In this document: positions 16,177 through 24,740 of the stretch, piece after piece | Layout of the letters: each line of letters opens with the position of its first letter | How positions within the stretch are numbered: the first letter of the stretch is position 1 | Assembly (NCBI GenBank): GCA_015233895.1 | Contig: JADFXG010000004.1 | Location: forward strand, 1-64,000 | DNA length: 64,000 nt | DNA from: Nitrospirota bacterium | GTDB lineage: Bacteria; Nitrospirota; Thermodesulfovibrionia; Thermodesulfovibrionales; Magnetobacteriaceae | Direction: 5' to 3' | Program-made: the position numbers and the translations under genes | Notes under the pieces: model-generated | What the model was told of the DNA's origin: nothing | Seen by the model: only the letters and a program-made list of their open reading frames with translations | Database searches by the model: none

Positions 16177-19107
16177 ATGGTTCAGTTTGGCAATAACAAA
16201 ACATCACTACTTGCCAACTCCGCAAGCTTCATAGCAATCGTCTTTGTGTTTATAATAGCAGTCGGACTGAACACTCCAACCGTTACCTCTGCCGCTGAGC
16301 CGCCCTCTGAGCCAATTCTCCGTATTAATACCGAAATGCACACAGCAGGAATATTCGGAATCGGAGTTGATGCAGAAAACAAATATCTTGTAACCGGCTC
16401 AGGTGACAAAACGGTAAAAGTGTGGGACATTCGTGACTTTAGTTCAGTAAAACTTATACAAACCCTCAGAGTACCTATTGGTGAGGACAGAGAAGGGAAA
16501 ATATTTGCGGTTGCAATATCTCCCGATGGTAAAACTATAGCTTGTGGCGGTTATACAGGATACGATTGGGATAAATCTCATTCTATTTATATATTTGACA
16601 GACAGACTGGAAAACTAAAACAACATATAACAGATCTGCCTGATATTATATATTATCTCGTATATTCTAAAGATGGCAGGTTTCTTGCTTCTACACTAAG
16701 ACACAATGGCATACGGATATATAAAGCTAATGATTATTCACTGGCAGCCTCTGACAGTGATTATGGAGATAGAAGTCTATGCGCTGATTTTGACAAAAAT
16801 GGCAGGCTCGTTACATCATCTTATGATGGTAATATACGGCTTTATGACAATACTTTCAAGCTCATATCAAAGGAAAAAACAAAAAGCGGTACGCAATCTC
16901 GTTCAGTTAGTTTCTCGCCTGATGGCTCTAAGATAGCAGTTGGATTTGACGAAACAGATAAGGTGGATATTCTTTCAGGCAGAGACCTTTCTTATAAATA
17001 CTCTCCTGATACAACGGGTTTAGATGCCTTTTCTTATAATGTTTCCTTCTCCTGTGATGGTAAATACCTATATGCCGGTTATAGAAAGCCCGAAGGCAAC
17101 CGGCAAATAAATATTAGAAAATGGCCAAATGAAGAGAAAGGTACATACAAAGACATAATAAATGTTGCAGGCAATACTATTAACCAAATTTTACCACTTA
17201 ACAACGGCGGTATTGTTTTGTGCTCTCACGATCCTTCATTTGTCATACTTGATAAAAATGATGGAAAAGTTGTTTGTAAAACAGGTTATAATGCCGATTA
17301 CAGAGGAAACAGAGAGGGGTTTCAAATTTCAAAAGATGCTAAAACCATCAGGTTCTGGTATGAAAATAAAGGTAAGTTTCCTAAATTGTTTTCGCTGACA
17401 GAAAGAGAATTGTCAGATGTTTCAAATTTAAAAGAAGGCCTCCTTAAACCGATTTTAAAATCTGAGAGATTAAATATTACAAACTGGCATAATAATATTG
17501 ATCCAGAATTAAATGGTACAGCCTTGAAACTTGAGAAGTACGAAACATCAAGAAGCCTTGCGATATTTCCTGACAGCAGCAGTTTTTTGCTTGGTGCAGA
17601 CAGGTATTTAAGGCTTTTTGACAGTTACGGCAGGGAAAACTGGAATATTGTTGCACCCGGTGCAGCTTGGGACGTAAACGTATCTCAAAATGGAAAAATA
17701 GCGGTAGCGGCTTATGCAGATGGGACTATTCGATGGTACAGGGTAAGTGACGGTAAGGAGCTTTTGGCGTTTTTCCCGCATAATGACAAAAAGAGATGGG
17801 TACTATGGACGCCAAAAGGATATTACGATGCCTCGGTAGGCGGTGATGATTTAGTTGGTTGGCATTTAAACAGAGGTAAAGACAAAGAGGCGGATTTCTT
17901 CCCCGCTTCAAAATTCCGCTCTACTTATTACAGACCCGATATTGTCTCAAAAGTACTCGATACTCTTGACGAAGATGAGGCAGTAAGACAAGCAAATGAA
18001 CAAGCTAACAGAAAAACGCAAACCGTAACAATTACTGAAAAGCTGCCCCCTGTTGTTAGAATACTTTCACCATCATCAGGGGCTGAAGTAGCCAATACGT
18101 CGCTGACGGTAAGGTATGAACTCCGCACACAGGATGATGCTCCGGTTACATCTATAAAGGTTTTAGTAAACGGAGAAAGACAAGACTCTGAAAAAGGCAT
18201 CACGGTAAAACCAAACGAAGGTACCTCTAACGAGGTAAAGGTAACAATCCCTGGCAAAGATAGTGAAATTGCAATAATAGCAGAAAACAGAAACTCAGCC
18301 AGCGAACCGGCAATCGTGTTTGTAAGATGGTGCGGGGCTGTTAAAAAAGACGATGAGTTTGTGATAAAGCCTAAACTTTACATCCTTGCCATCGGGGTGA
18401 ACAGATACAAAGACAAGGAGTTGAGATTAGCATATTCGTCAAAGGATGCAACAGACTTTGCTGGGGTCATGAAAACACAAAAAGGCAAACTCTATCGTGA
18501 TGTTGAGATAAAGGTTATAACTGATGAAAATGCTTCGAAGGTAAACGTATTGGATGGGCTGGATTGGATTCAAAAACAGGTGACAAGTAAAGACATAGCT
18601 ATGGTACTGCTTTCCGGGCACGGTGTAAACGACTCAAACGGAGTATATTATTATCTGCCTGCCGATGTGGACACAGAGAGGTTAAAAAGTACAGCGGTGC
18701 CGTTTTCAGAAATAAAAAGCACAGTGAGCGCTCTTGCTGGTAAGACGCTATTTTTTATAGACACCTGCCACTCAGGAAATGTGATGGGGGGCCGCAAGGG
18801 GTTAGATGATATAAACGGAGTAATAAACGAATTAACGAGCGCTGAAAACGGCGCAATTGTCTTTGCAGCCTCAACAGGCAGGCAGTATTCATTGGAGGAC
18901 CCATCATGGGGTAACGGAGCTTTCACTAAGGCGGTGGTTGAGGGCCTTTCGGGCAAAGCTGACATGAAAGGCAGCGGCAGGATAACCGTTAACATGCTTG
19001 ATTTATATATATCCGAACGTGTTAAGGAACTAACAAAAGGTAAACAGACGCCAACAACGACTAAACCCGCTACCGTACCGGATTTCCCAATAGCGGTTGT
19101 GAAGTAG
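16177..19107 (+). CDS. membrane-anchored or secreted WD40-caspase (C14) protein
   Basis: 976 aa. A hydrophobic segment at about residues 14-36 is a signal peptide or anchor. WD40-like repeats follow (GSGDKTVKVWDIRD near 75, SPDGKTIACGG, SPDGSKIAVG), to about residue 560. Next are an Ig-like segment (PPVVRILSPSSGAEV near 630) and a peptidase C14 caspase domain from about 725. The catalytic pair is present: His815 in LLSGHGVND and Cys864 in FFIDTCHSGN. Such caspase-like proteases (orthocaspase type) usually cleave after basic or acidic residues and can be switched by ligand sensing. The WD40 part may be the sensor. It has a good ribosome site (CGGAGGG) and appears monocistronic. Confidence 0.88.
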   Translation: MVQFGNNKTSLLANSASFIAIVFVFIIAVGLNTPTVTSAAEPPSEPILRINTEMHTAGIFGIGVDAENKYLVTGSGDKTVKVWDIRDFSSVKLIQTLRVPIGEDREGKIFAVAISPDGKTIACGGYTGYDWDKSHSIYIFDRQTGKLKQHITDLPDIIYYLVYSKDGRFLASTLRHNGIRIYKANDYSLAASDSDYGDRSLCADFDKNGRLVTSSYDGNIRLYDNTFKLISKEKTKSGTQSRSVSFSPDGSKIAVGFDETDKVDILSGRDLSYKYSPDTTGLDAFSYNVSFSCDGKYLYAGYRKPEGNRQINIRKWPNEEKGTYKDIINVAGNTINQILPLNNGGIVLCSHDPSFVILDKNDGKVVCKTGYNADYRGNREGFQISKDAKTIRFWYENKGKFPKLFSLTERELSDVSNLKEGLLKPILKSERLNITNWHNNIDPELNGTALKLEKYETSRSLAIFPDSSSFLLGADRYLRLFDSYGRENWNIVAPGAAWDVNVSQNGKIAVAAYADGTIRWYRVSDGKELLAFFPHNDKKRWVLWTPKGYYDASVGGDDLVGWHLNRGKDKEADFFPASKFRSTYYRPDIVSKVLDTLDEDEAVRQANEQANRKTQTVTITEKLPPVVRILSPSSGAEVANTSLTVRYELRTQDDAPVTSIKVLVNGERQDSEKGITVKPNEGTSNEVKVTIPGKDSEIAIIAENRNSASEPAIVFVRWCGAVKKDDEFVIKPKLYILAIGVNRYKDKELRLAYSSKDATDFAGVMKTQKGKLYRDVEIKVITDENASKVNVLDGLDWIQKQVTSKDIAMVLLSGHGVNDSNGVYYYLPADVDTERLKSTAVPFSEIKSTVSALAGKTLFFIDTCHSGNVMGGRKGLDDINGVINELTSAENGAIVFAASTGRQYSLEDPSWGNGAFTKAVVEGLSGKADMKGSGRITVNMLDLYISERVKELTKGKQTPTTTKPATVPDFPIAVVK

Positions 19108-19136
19108 GCAATATGGCAGTTTAAGGAGGTCTAACA

Positions 19137-19730
19137 ATGTTACGTAAGGAACACTGGGAAAACATTTACAAATGCAAGCAGCCAAATGAAGTAGGCTGGT
19201 ACGAGGCGCACCCTGAGATGTCACTCCGATTGGTTAAATCAACTGGGGTCGGAATTGACGGCAGCATTATTGACGTAGGTGGCGGTGCATCAAGTCTCTC
19301 GGATGTGCTTATAAAAGATGGATACCAAAAAATCACTGTGCTGGACATTTCAGCCGCTGCACTACAAAGAGCAAAAGAACGGCTCGGAGAACTTAGCAAT
19401 CGAGTTACGTGGCTTGAAGGAGATATCACTGAGGCCAAACTCCCTGACAATTACGACATATGGCACGATCGGGCAGTGTTTCACTTTCTTACCGATGCCG
19501 ATGACCGTAAAAAATATGTGGATACTTTAAGAGAATCCCTTAACACGGGCGGATACGCCATCATTGCAACATTTTCCATAGAAGGGCCAATGAAGTGCAG
19601 CGGTCTGGATGTGGTAAGATACAGCCCTGAGACACTTCATAGTGAGCTGGGAGATGATTTTAAATTTCTGGAATCAATAAATGTTGAACATGTTACTCCG
19701 TCAAAATTTGTGCAAAAGTTTATATTCTGA
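19137..19730 (+). CDS. class I SAM-dependent methyltransferase
   Basis: 197 aa. Begins LRKEHWENIYKCKQPNEVGWYE, typical of small methyltransferases of the thiopurine/tellurite-type group. Motif I is IIDVGGGASSLSDVL, followed by VLDISAAALQRAKERLG and WLEGDITEAKLP (acidic motif), then YDIWHDRAVFHFL. Substrate unknown; small-molecule methylation is typical. AAGGAGG lies 8 nt before the ATG. It follows the caspase gene by 29 bp and may be co-transcribed. Confidence 0.88.
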   Translation: MLRKEHWENIYKCKQPNEVGWYEAHPEMSLRLVKSTGVGIDGSIIDVGGGASSLSDVLIKDGYQKITVLDISAAALQRAKERLGELSNRVTWLEGDITEAKLPDNYDIWHDRAVFHFLTDADDRKKYVDTLRESLNTGGYAIIATFSIEGPMKCSGLDVVRYSPETLHSELGDDFKFLESINVEHVTPSKFVQKFIF

Positions 19731-19832
19731 CTTTTTAAAAGGGTGTCGGGCACACCAACCTTAAACTAAGTCAACTAATCGTGGCAAACAAACTTGGGGT
19801 CAAGGGGGCTGGCCTCCTTGTGGGAGAGGGTC

Positions 19833-19859
19833 AAGGGAGAGGGCAACGCCCTCTCCCTT
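19833..19859. repeat. perfect 12-bp hairpin between convergent genes
   Basis: AAGGGAGAGGGC and its exact complement are separated by AAC. It lies between the convergent methyltransferase and degP genes. No T-run follows on either strand, so it is a repeat-type hairpin more than a textbook terminator. Confidence 0.6.
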
Positions 19860-19866
19860 ATACATC

Positions 19867-21351
19867 CTACTGTTTACTTGAAATCGTAACGTATATAAAG
19901 GAACCGCTGCGGTTAATCAAAAGAAGTAAATCGTCATCATTTTTTAGAGCGCTTAATACATGCTCGTAGTCCTTCATACTGTTGATGCGTTTTCTGTTTA
20001 TCTCCTGAATGACATCCCCTTGTTTAAGAACAGAGGCTGCAGGGCTTTCATCAGTTACATTTGTAACAATAACACCGGTGACTTTTGCCGGTATATTGAA
20101 TCTCTCCTTAATAGACTGGGTTAGCTCCTGAATGCTTACCCCTTTTAGTTTATTTAGCCGTGACTCCTCCTGAGACACAGTTTGTTCAGCCTGTTTTTCA
20201 TCCGGCAACTCACCAATTGTCATTTTTACAGCCATTTCCTTACTGTCACGCACAACCACAAGGGAGACTGATGTGCCGGGTTTGGTGGCTGCTACCATAT
20301 TTCTCAGTTCTCTTGTTGATTCAGCATTTTTACCCTCAAAGGAGATTATAACGTCTCCGCGCTTAAGGCCTGCCTTGTCAGCCGGACCGCCATCCATCAC
20401 ATCGGCTACCAGAACCCCCTTCTGAGCTTTCGTACCAAATGATTTGGCAAGCTCCGGAGTCAGTGGTTGTATGTTTACCCCTAACCAACCTCTGACCACT
20501 TTACCGCTTTTCATGAGGCTTTCCATAACTGATTTGACCATGTTTGACGGTATGGCAAAACCTATTCCCTGGTAACCACCGGTTGTTGAAAATATCGCCG
20601 TATTAACACCCACAAGCTCGGCATGGCTGTTAACCAAAGCTCCACCAGAGTTGCCGGGATTAATTGCCGCATCTATCTGGATAAAATCCTCGTAATCGGC
20701 TATTCCAACATCAGACCTGCCCACAGCACTTACTATCCCCATTGTAACAGTCTGGCTAAGGCCATAAGGATTACCTATAGCCAGCACTATATCGCCTACG
20801 CGTAGTTTTTCGGAGTCGGCCATTTTAAGTACCGGCAAATTTTTAGCCTCTATTTTAATAACGGCAAGATCGGTTTTAGGGTCTGCCCCTATCACCTTGC
20901 CCTTATATTCGGTTTTGTCTGAAAGCTTCACCATTATCTCATCAACATCTCTGACCACATGGCTATTGGTAAGAATGTAACCGTCCTCCCGCACTATCAC
21001 CCCTGAGCCAAGCGCTTTGGATTCAAACTTTTTGTTAGGATGAGAATGAGGGGATTCGTCCCCAAAAAACCTCTTAAACATGGGATCATCAAAGAAGTTC
21101 CCAAAGGAGTTTTGTACGGAAACTTTCTTAGTGATAGAAATATTAACCACAGAGGGCTTTGCCGCATCCGATACCTCCGTAAGAGCTGTGCTGAACTGAT
21201 CCAGTATAGACTTGCTTTGAAGTGATACTTCTTTATTCTGAGCAATTGACTGGTTATGGATGTTAAGGCTTGACGACAGCACTAACCCCGCAACAATTCC
21301 GCTTAGTAACAACAACACCCCTAAAAGAGTTTTCCTCTTTGCAGACGACAT
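19867..21351 (-). CDS. periplasmic serine endoprotease, DegP/HtrA family
   Basis: 494 aa. N-terminal membrane segment at about residues 8-29. The trypsin-like domain has the full triad: His in ILTNSHVVRD, Asp in KTDLAVIKI and Ser in INPGNSGGALVN. Two PDZ domains follow (about residues 290-375 and 400-485; GWLGVNIQPLTPELAKSFG and LKQGDVIQEINRK). It degrades or refolds damaged envelope proteins. Clear GGAGG site. Regulation is not visible. Confidence 0.93.
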   Translation of the reverse strand: MSSAKRKTLLGVLLLLSGIVAGLVLSSSLNIHNQSIAQNKEVSLQSKSILDQFSTALTEVSDAAKPSVVNISITKKVSVQNSFGNFFDDPMFKRFFGDESPHSHPNKKFESKALGSGVIVREDGYILTNSHVVRDVDEIMVKLSDKTEYKGKVIGADPKTDLAVIKIEAKNLPVLKMADSEKLRVGDIVLAIGNPYGLSQTVTMGIVSAVGRSDVGIADYEDFIQIDAAINPGNSGGALVNSHAELVGVNTAIFSTTGGYQGIGFAIPSNMVKSVMESLMKSGKVVRGWLGVNIQPLTPELAKSFGTKAQKGVLVADVMDGGPADKAGLKRGDVIISFEGKNAESTRELRNMVAATKPGTSVSLVVVRDSKEMAVKMTIGELPDEKQAEQTVSQEESRLNKLKGVSIQELTQSIKERFNIPAKVTGVIVTNVTDESPAASVLKQGDVIQEINRKRINSMKDYEHVLSALKNDDDLLLLINRSGSFIYVTISSKQ

Positions 21352-21489
21352 CGTTTTCCTCCGTTATTTTTTATATTTACACTTACAGCCTGCTCTTTCT
21401 GAAAACAGGTTTACTCCTTTCCACCAACTCTAATTATCCCAAAATAGCTCCCTGCGTGTCAACCACAAGTTAGTGCAGCTGCCAAGCGC

Positions 21490-21517
21490 TTGAAAAAAAG
21501 CCGTTAACTGGTATATT
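21490..21517 (+). promoter_or_regulatory. extended -10 promoter abutting the PEGA-WD40 gene
   Basis: TTGAAA (21490-21495), a 16-bp spacer and TATATT (21512-21517) preceded by TGG. The box ends 8 nt before the ATG at 21526, with a second overlapping option TATTAT 6 nt before it. Confidence 0.5.
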
Positions 21518-21525
21518 ATACTGCT

Positions 21526-23061
21526 ATGGAAATTCTGAATACTTTAGCGATAATTATAATCCTTGGCGGAATTCTGGCCATCGCATATCAGGTGTTTATA
21601 TTTATGGAACATAAGTCAAACCTGACAATAACGTGTGACCATCTGGACTCTGAGGTCTATGTGGATGGACTGCTTGTGGGTGAGCCTCCGGTTGAGACCA
21701 GAGTATCTCCAGGCTCTCACAACATATTGATAAAGAAAATGCTTGACGACGGCAGCTATTTTATGTACGAGGGAGTTGTTAACCTGGGCAAAGGAGCAGT
21801 AAAGAATCTGGATTATATACTTCAGCAGAAATTCACAGAGAAATACTACTGGCAAAAGGCTACGATGTCTGATGAAATAGCTGATTACAAGGACTATATA
21901 GAACGCTACCCTGAGGGGGCATTTGTTGATGAGGCGACAGAAAGGACTGAGGATATTATATATGAAAAAGCAGAGGACTTAAAGTCCTGTGAAGAGTATC
22001 TAAAACTCTATCATTCCGGAAAACACTCAGTAGAGATAAGATCTAAAATGGAGGAGATGACTTACGCACTCTGTGACACAATCAGGGGATGCAAACTGTA
22101 CATAGAAAAGTACCCTAAAGGAATATACATAAATGACCCACAGGTAAAGCGAGTTAAAAAACTCCTCGTAGCTGTGCACTATTTACCGGCAAAAACACTT
22201 GAAGGACATCACGGACCGATTAATTGTATAGGAGTTATGGAACAGAGAGCTTTCTCCGGTTCAGACGATAAGACCATAAAGATGTGGGATGTGCCTACCG
22301 GCACGCTGATATATAGTTACGAGGGGCACACTGACGGAGTGTCCTCTGTAGCAATATCTGGTAAAACAATGGCCTCAGCTTCAGAAGACAGAAGCATAAT
22401 AATCTGGAATCTTGAAGAGAACAGCATCATGCGCAGAATCACAGGACATGAAGGGTGGATTACCACTGTGGCCATATCAGGTGGATTTGTGGTATCAGGG
22501 TCTGAGGATAAAACCATAAAGATATGGAATATTGAAAGTGGCGCTCTCATAAAAACCATCCCTGCACATACCGGCACTATATGGAAAGTGGCAGTATCCG
22601 GAGAGAAAATTATTTCCAGCTCAGAGGATAAAACCATAAGAGTCTGGAACATGAAAACCGGTGAGTTGATAAAGAAATTTGAGGGACATGCTGATAACGT
22701 ATGGTCTTTTGATGTGGCTGGCGACAGGATTATCTCCGTGTCATGGGACGATACGATAAGAGCGTGGGACCTAAAAACAGGTACGGCATTATACACGGTA
22801 AAAGCAAACTCTGGCAGAATTTATGCTGTTTGCGTGCATAATAATAAGATATTTACCGGGTCATGGGACAGAAAGATTCGTGTTTGGGACCTTAACAGCG
22901 GTGACCATCTGACAACGATGGAGGGGCACCAGGAGAGTGTCTATGCTATAGTTGCCATGGGGGAGAAAATAATCTCAGCATCCTATGACAAATCTCTTAT
23001 AGTTTGGGAGGTTGAATCCGAGGAAAAAGCAGATAGCTCCAGCGACAGCGCATTTGTGTAG
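21526..23061 (+). CDS. membrane-anchored PEGA-WD40 repeat protein
   Basis: 511 aa. An N-terminal membrane segment (about residues 4-26) is followed by a PEGA domain (about 32-110). A charged helical section comes next (about 110-215, with tetratrico-like spacing). Seven WD40 blades then run from about residue 220, each ending in the WD-type pattern (FSGSDDKTIKMWD, then VSGSEDKTIKIWN, and so on) and closing with SASYDKSLIVWE. This should be a seven-bladed beta-propeller facing the periplasm or cytoplasm depending on topology. A scaffold or sensor role is likely; partner unknown. 15 bp before the DUF3786 gene, so probably an operon. Confidence 0.85.
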   Translation: MEILNTLAIIIILGGILAIAYQVFIFMEHKSNLTITCDHLDSEVYVDGLLVGEPPVETRVSPGSHNILIKKMLDDGSYFMYEGVVNLGKGAVKNLDYILQQKFTEKYYWQKATMSDEIADYKDYIERYPEGAFVDEATERTEDIIYEKAEDLKSCEEYLKLYHSGKHSVEIRSKMEEMTYALCDTIRGCKLYIEKYPKGIYINDPQVKRVKKLLVAVHYLPAKTLEGHHGPINCIGVMEQRAFSGSDDKTIKMWDVPTGTLIYSYEGHTDGVSSVAISGKTMASASEDRSIIIWNLEENSIMRRITGHEGWITTVAISGGFVVSGSEDKTIKIWNIESGALIKTIPAHTGTIWKVAVSGEKIISSSEDKTIRVWNMKTGELIKKFEGHADNVWSFDVAGDRIISVSWDDTIRAWDLKTGTALYTVKANSGRIYAVCVHNNKIFTGSWDRKIRVWDLNSGDHLTTMEGHQESVYAIVAMGEKIISASYDKSLIVWEVESEEKADSSSDSAFV

Positions 23062-23076
23062 TTCTATAACAAAATT

Positions 23077-23853
23077 ATGACACCTATAGAGATTTACAAG
23101 GAACTGCCAAAGACCAATTGCGGCCAATGTGCAGAAAAGACCTGTATGGCACTTGCCATTGTGGTTTCAAAAGGCTCTAAAACTCTTGATGTTTGCCCAT
23201 CTCTGCCGAAAGAGACCGTAGAGCGTCTATCCAACTCTATAAAAACCGTGGATGTAACCAAAACCATCCTTGAAAATCTCAGGGTGGAAACAGAAAAAAT
23301 CAATCTTGAAGCTGCCGCAGCTGCTATCGGCGCTCAAATTGTAGATAATGGAATTAAAATACACTGCATGGGAGCAGACTACACTATCGAAAAAAACGGC
23401 ACTATAGAAACCGATGGCCAGGTAAATGTCTGGATAAATATACTGCTTCTAATTTATATAAAAATGGGCAGTGCTATTAAAGATTCCTCCTCAGGTAATG
23501 TTCCAGTGCGATGGGTTTCTTTTGATGAGCTCAAATCCGGCAGCATGAAATCCAATTCGTATAGAAAAGAGTCTGAAATCCCACTGACAGCCATGTTTGA
23601 AAACGATTATACCCGCACGGTTAATGCGCTCACCCTCCTTGGAGCAAAACCCTATGCCGGCCAACCCTCAGACAACGCATGGATAGTATATCTTCTGCCC
23701 AAAATCCCCGTCTTAATCCTCTACTGGAGAGGCGATGGCGAATTCCCCACCGACGTTAAAATCCTGTTCCCCCATGATACAGATAGTTTCATGGACGTTG
23801 AGTCAGTTATCTTTTTGATGCGTGAAATGGTTATCGCTCTTAAAGAACTATGA
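23077..23853 (+). CDS. Fe-S cluster/DUF3786 domain protein
   Basis: 258 aa. The first 50 residues carry TNCGQCAEKTCMALAI and a later Cys (DVCPSLP), the four-cysteine 4Fe-4S pattern seen in corrinoid/ACS-gamma-like Fe-S domains. The rest matches the general layout of DUF3786 proteins (ENDYTRTVNALTLLGAKPY and PVLILYWRGDGEFPTD). Biological role unknown; such proteins occur mainly in anaerobes. A -10-like TATAAC 6 nt before the ATG is possible but lies next to the upstream stop, and no clear ribosome site is visible. Confidence 0.72.
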   Translation: MTPIEIYKELPKTNCGQCAEKTCMALAIVVSKGSKTLDVCPSLPKETVERLSNSIKTVDVTKTILENLRVETEKINLEAAAAAIGAQIVDNGIKIHCMGADYTIEKNGTIETDGQVNVWINILLLIYIKMGSAIKDSSSGNVPVRWVSFDELKSGSMKSNSYRKESEIPLTAMFENDYTRTVNALTLLGAKPYAGQPSDNAWIVYLLPKIPVLILYWRGDGEFPTDVKILFPHDTDSFMDVESVIFLMREMVIALKEL

Positions 23854-23907
23854 AAATATTTTGACACGAACGCCTTTTTAAAAGTCCGCGGTTGAGTATC
23901 AGGTTTG

Positions 23908-24246
23908 CTACTCAACCACCTCAACACTATCCTCCCTGAGTAAATCAAAAACCCTGATTTTACCATCGTCTTGAATAAAATTAAATCGTGTTGCTGTGTT
24001 TTTGATTTGAGGTTGAACGTTAATCAGATCGATTCCGGTCACTATTTCCTGAGTTGAGGCTTTTCCTATTGTCCCCATCATTTTTGATACAGCTACCGTA
24101 ACAGCCTTAAAGTCTATAATAAAATAAAACTCCTTTTTGAGCTTTTTGAATTCCTCAACAGTTTCATTTATGAGGTCAATCACCTCATCCTGTTCATTAA
24201 TACTGCCGTTTTCAAAAACAATATTAAATGATAATTTCTTTTTCAT
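23908..24246 (-). CDS. STAS-domain anti-sigma factor antagonist (RsbV-like)
   Basis: 112 aa. The pattern FIIDFKAVTVAVSKMMGTIG resembles the STAS core (hydrophobic strand, then a phosphoacceptor Ser region), with a long terminal extension. In partner switching an STAS protein is phosphorylated by an RsbW-like kinase and dephosphorylated by a PP2C phosphatase. Both other members are directly upstream on the same strand. Has its own GAGGAG site. The STAS fold is inferred from pattern and context. Confidence 0.65.
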   Translation of the reverse strand: MKKKLSFNIVFENGSINEQDEVIDLINETVEEFKKLKKEFYFIIDFKAVTVAVSKMMGTIGKASTQEIVTGIDLINVQPQIKNTATRFNFIQDDGKIRVFDLLREDSVEVVE

Positions 24247-24281
24247 CTCTTCTCCTCTCTATTTAAAAGATTTTTATTTAT

Positions 24282-24737
24282 TCAATTGTTTCCATAGAAA
24301 TTCAGGTTTTTCTTTTTGTCGTTGATATCGGAATTAATATGGTTTGCTCCCTTAGTTTTGACTACCATAGTTACCTTATTGCCCCGTTCGTTGAAAAACA
24401 GGGTAAATCCTGTTTCCACTATTAACCAAAGCCCCCTTCCACGCGCATTTGAAAGAGGAGGACATTGTGTCGGTATTGTATGCGGAGGACCGTTTCCTTC
24501 ATCTTCAATGGAAAAAGTTAATAACTCTGAAGTCATCTCCCATTCAATGAAGATTTTACGGCCAGTCTCAAATTTATTGCCGTGTTCCTGAGCGTTTATA
24601 AGAAGTTCGATTAACGCTGATTTGATATTGAAAATTTCTTGTTTATTACCAAAAGCAAAATCCTCTAAAACAGGACTAATCTCGTTTGCAAACAGTTCAA
24701 TCTGTTCGTCTGTACTAAAAATTGTGCGTTTATACGT
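24282..24737 (-). CDS. RsbW-like serine kinase (GHKL), probable ACG start
   Basis: About 151 aa if begun at ACG (24737-24735), which lies 6 nt after a good AAGGAG (24749-24744). The only ATG in frame (24536) would yield 84 aa and delete the N box ALIELLINAQEHGNK, so it cannot be the real start of a working kinase. The G1 box is EDEGNGPP and the G2 box is GRGLWLI, as in anti-sigma GHKL kinases. No ATG, GTG or TTG is available upstream within the frame back to the TAG of the phosphatase gene. Either ACG/AUU initiation, read-through from the phosphatase or a sequence error is needed. Confidence 0.7.
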   Translation of the reverse strand, partial: TYKRTIFSTDEQIELFANEISPVLEDFAFGNKQEIFNIKSALIELLINAQEHGNKFETGRKIFIEWEMTSELLTFSIEDEGNGPPHTIPTQCPPLSNARGRGLWLIVETGFTLFFNERGNKVTMVVKTKGANHINSDINDKKKNLNFYGNN

Positions 24738-24740
24738 AAA

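Noticed and set aside
19833-19859. Terminator for degP or the methyltransferase
   Set aside because: A perfect hairpin, but no T-run follows on either strand; kept only as a repeat.
24282-24536. 84-residue ATG form of the kinase gene
   Set aside because: It would lack the ATP-binding N box, so it cannot be the functional protein.
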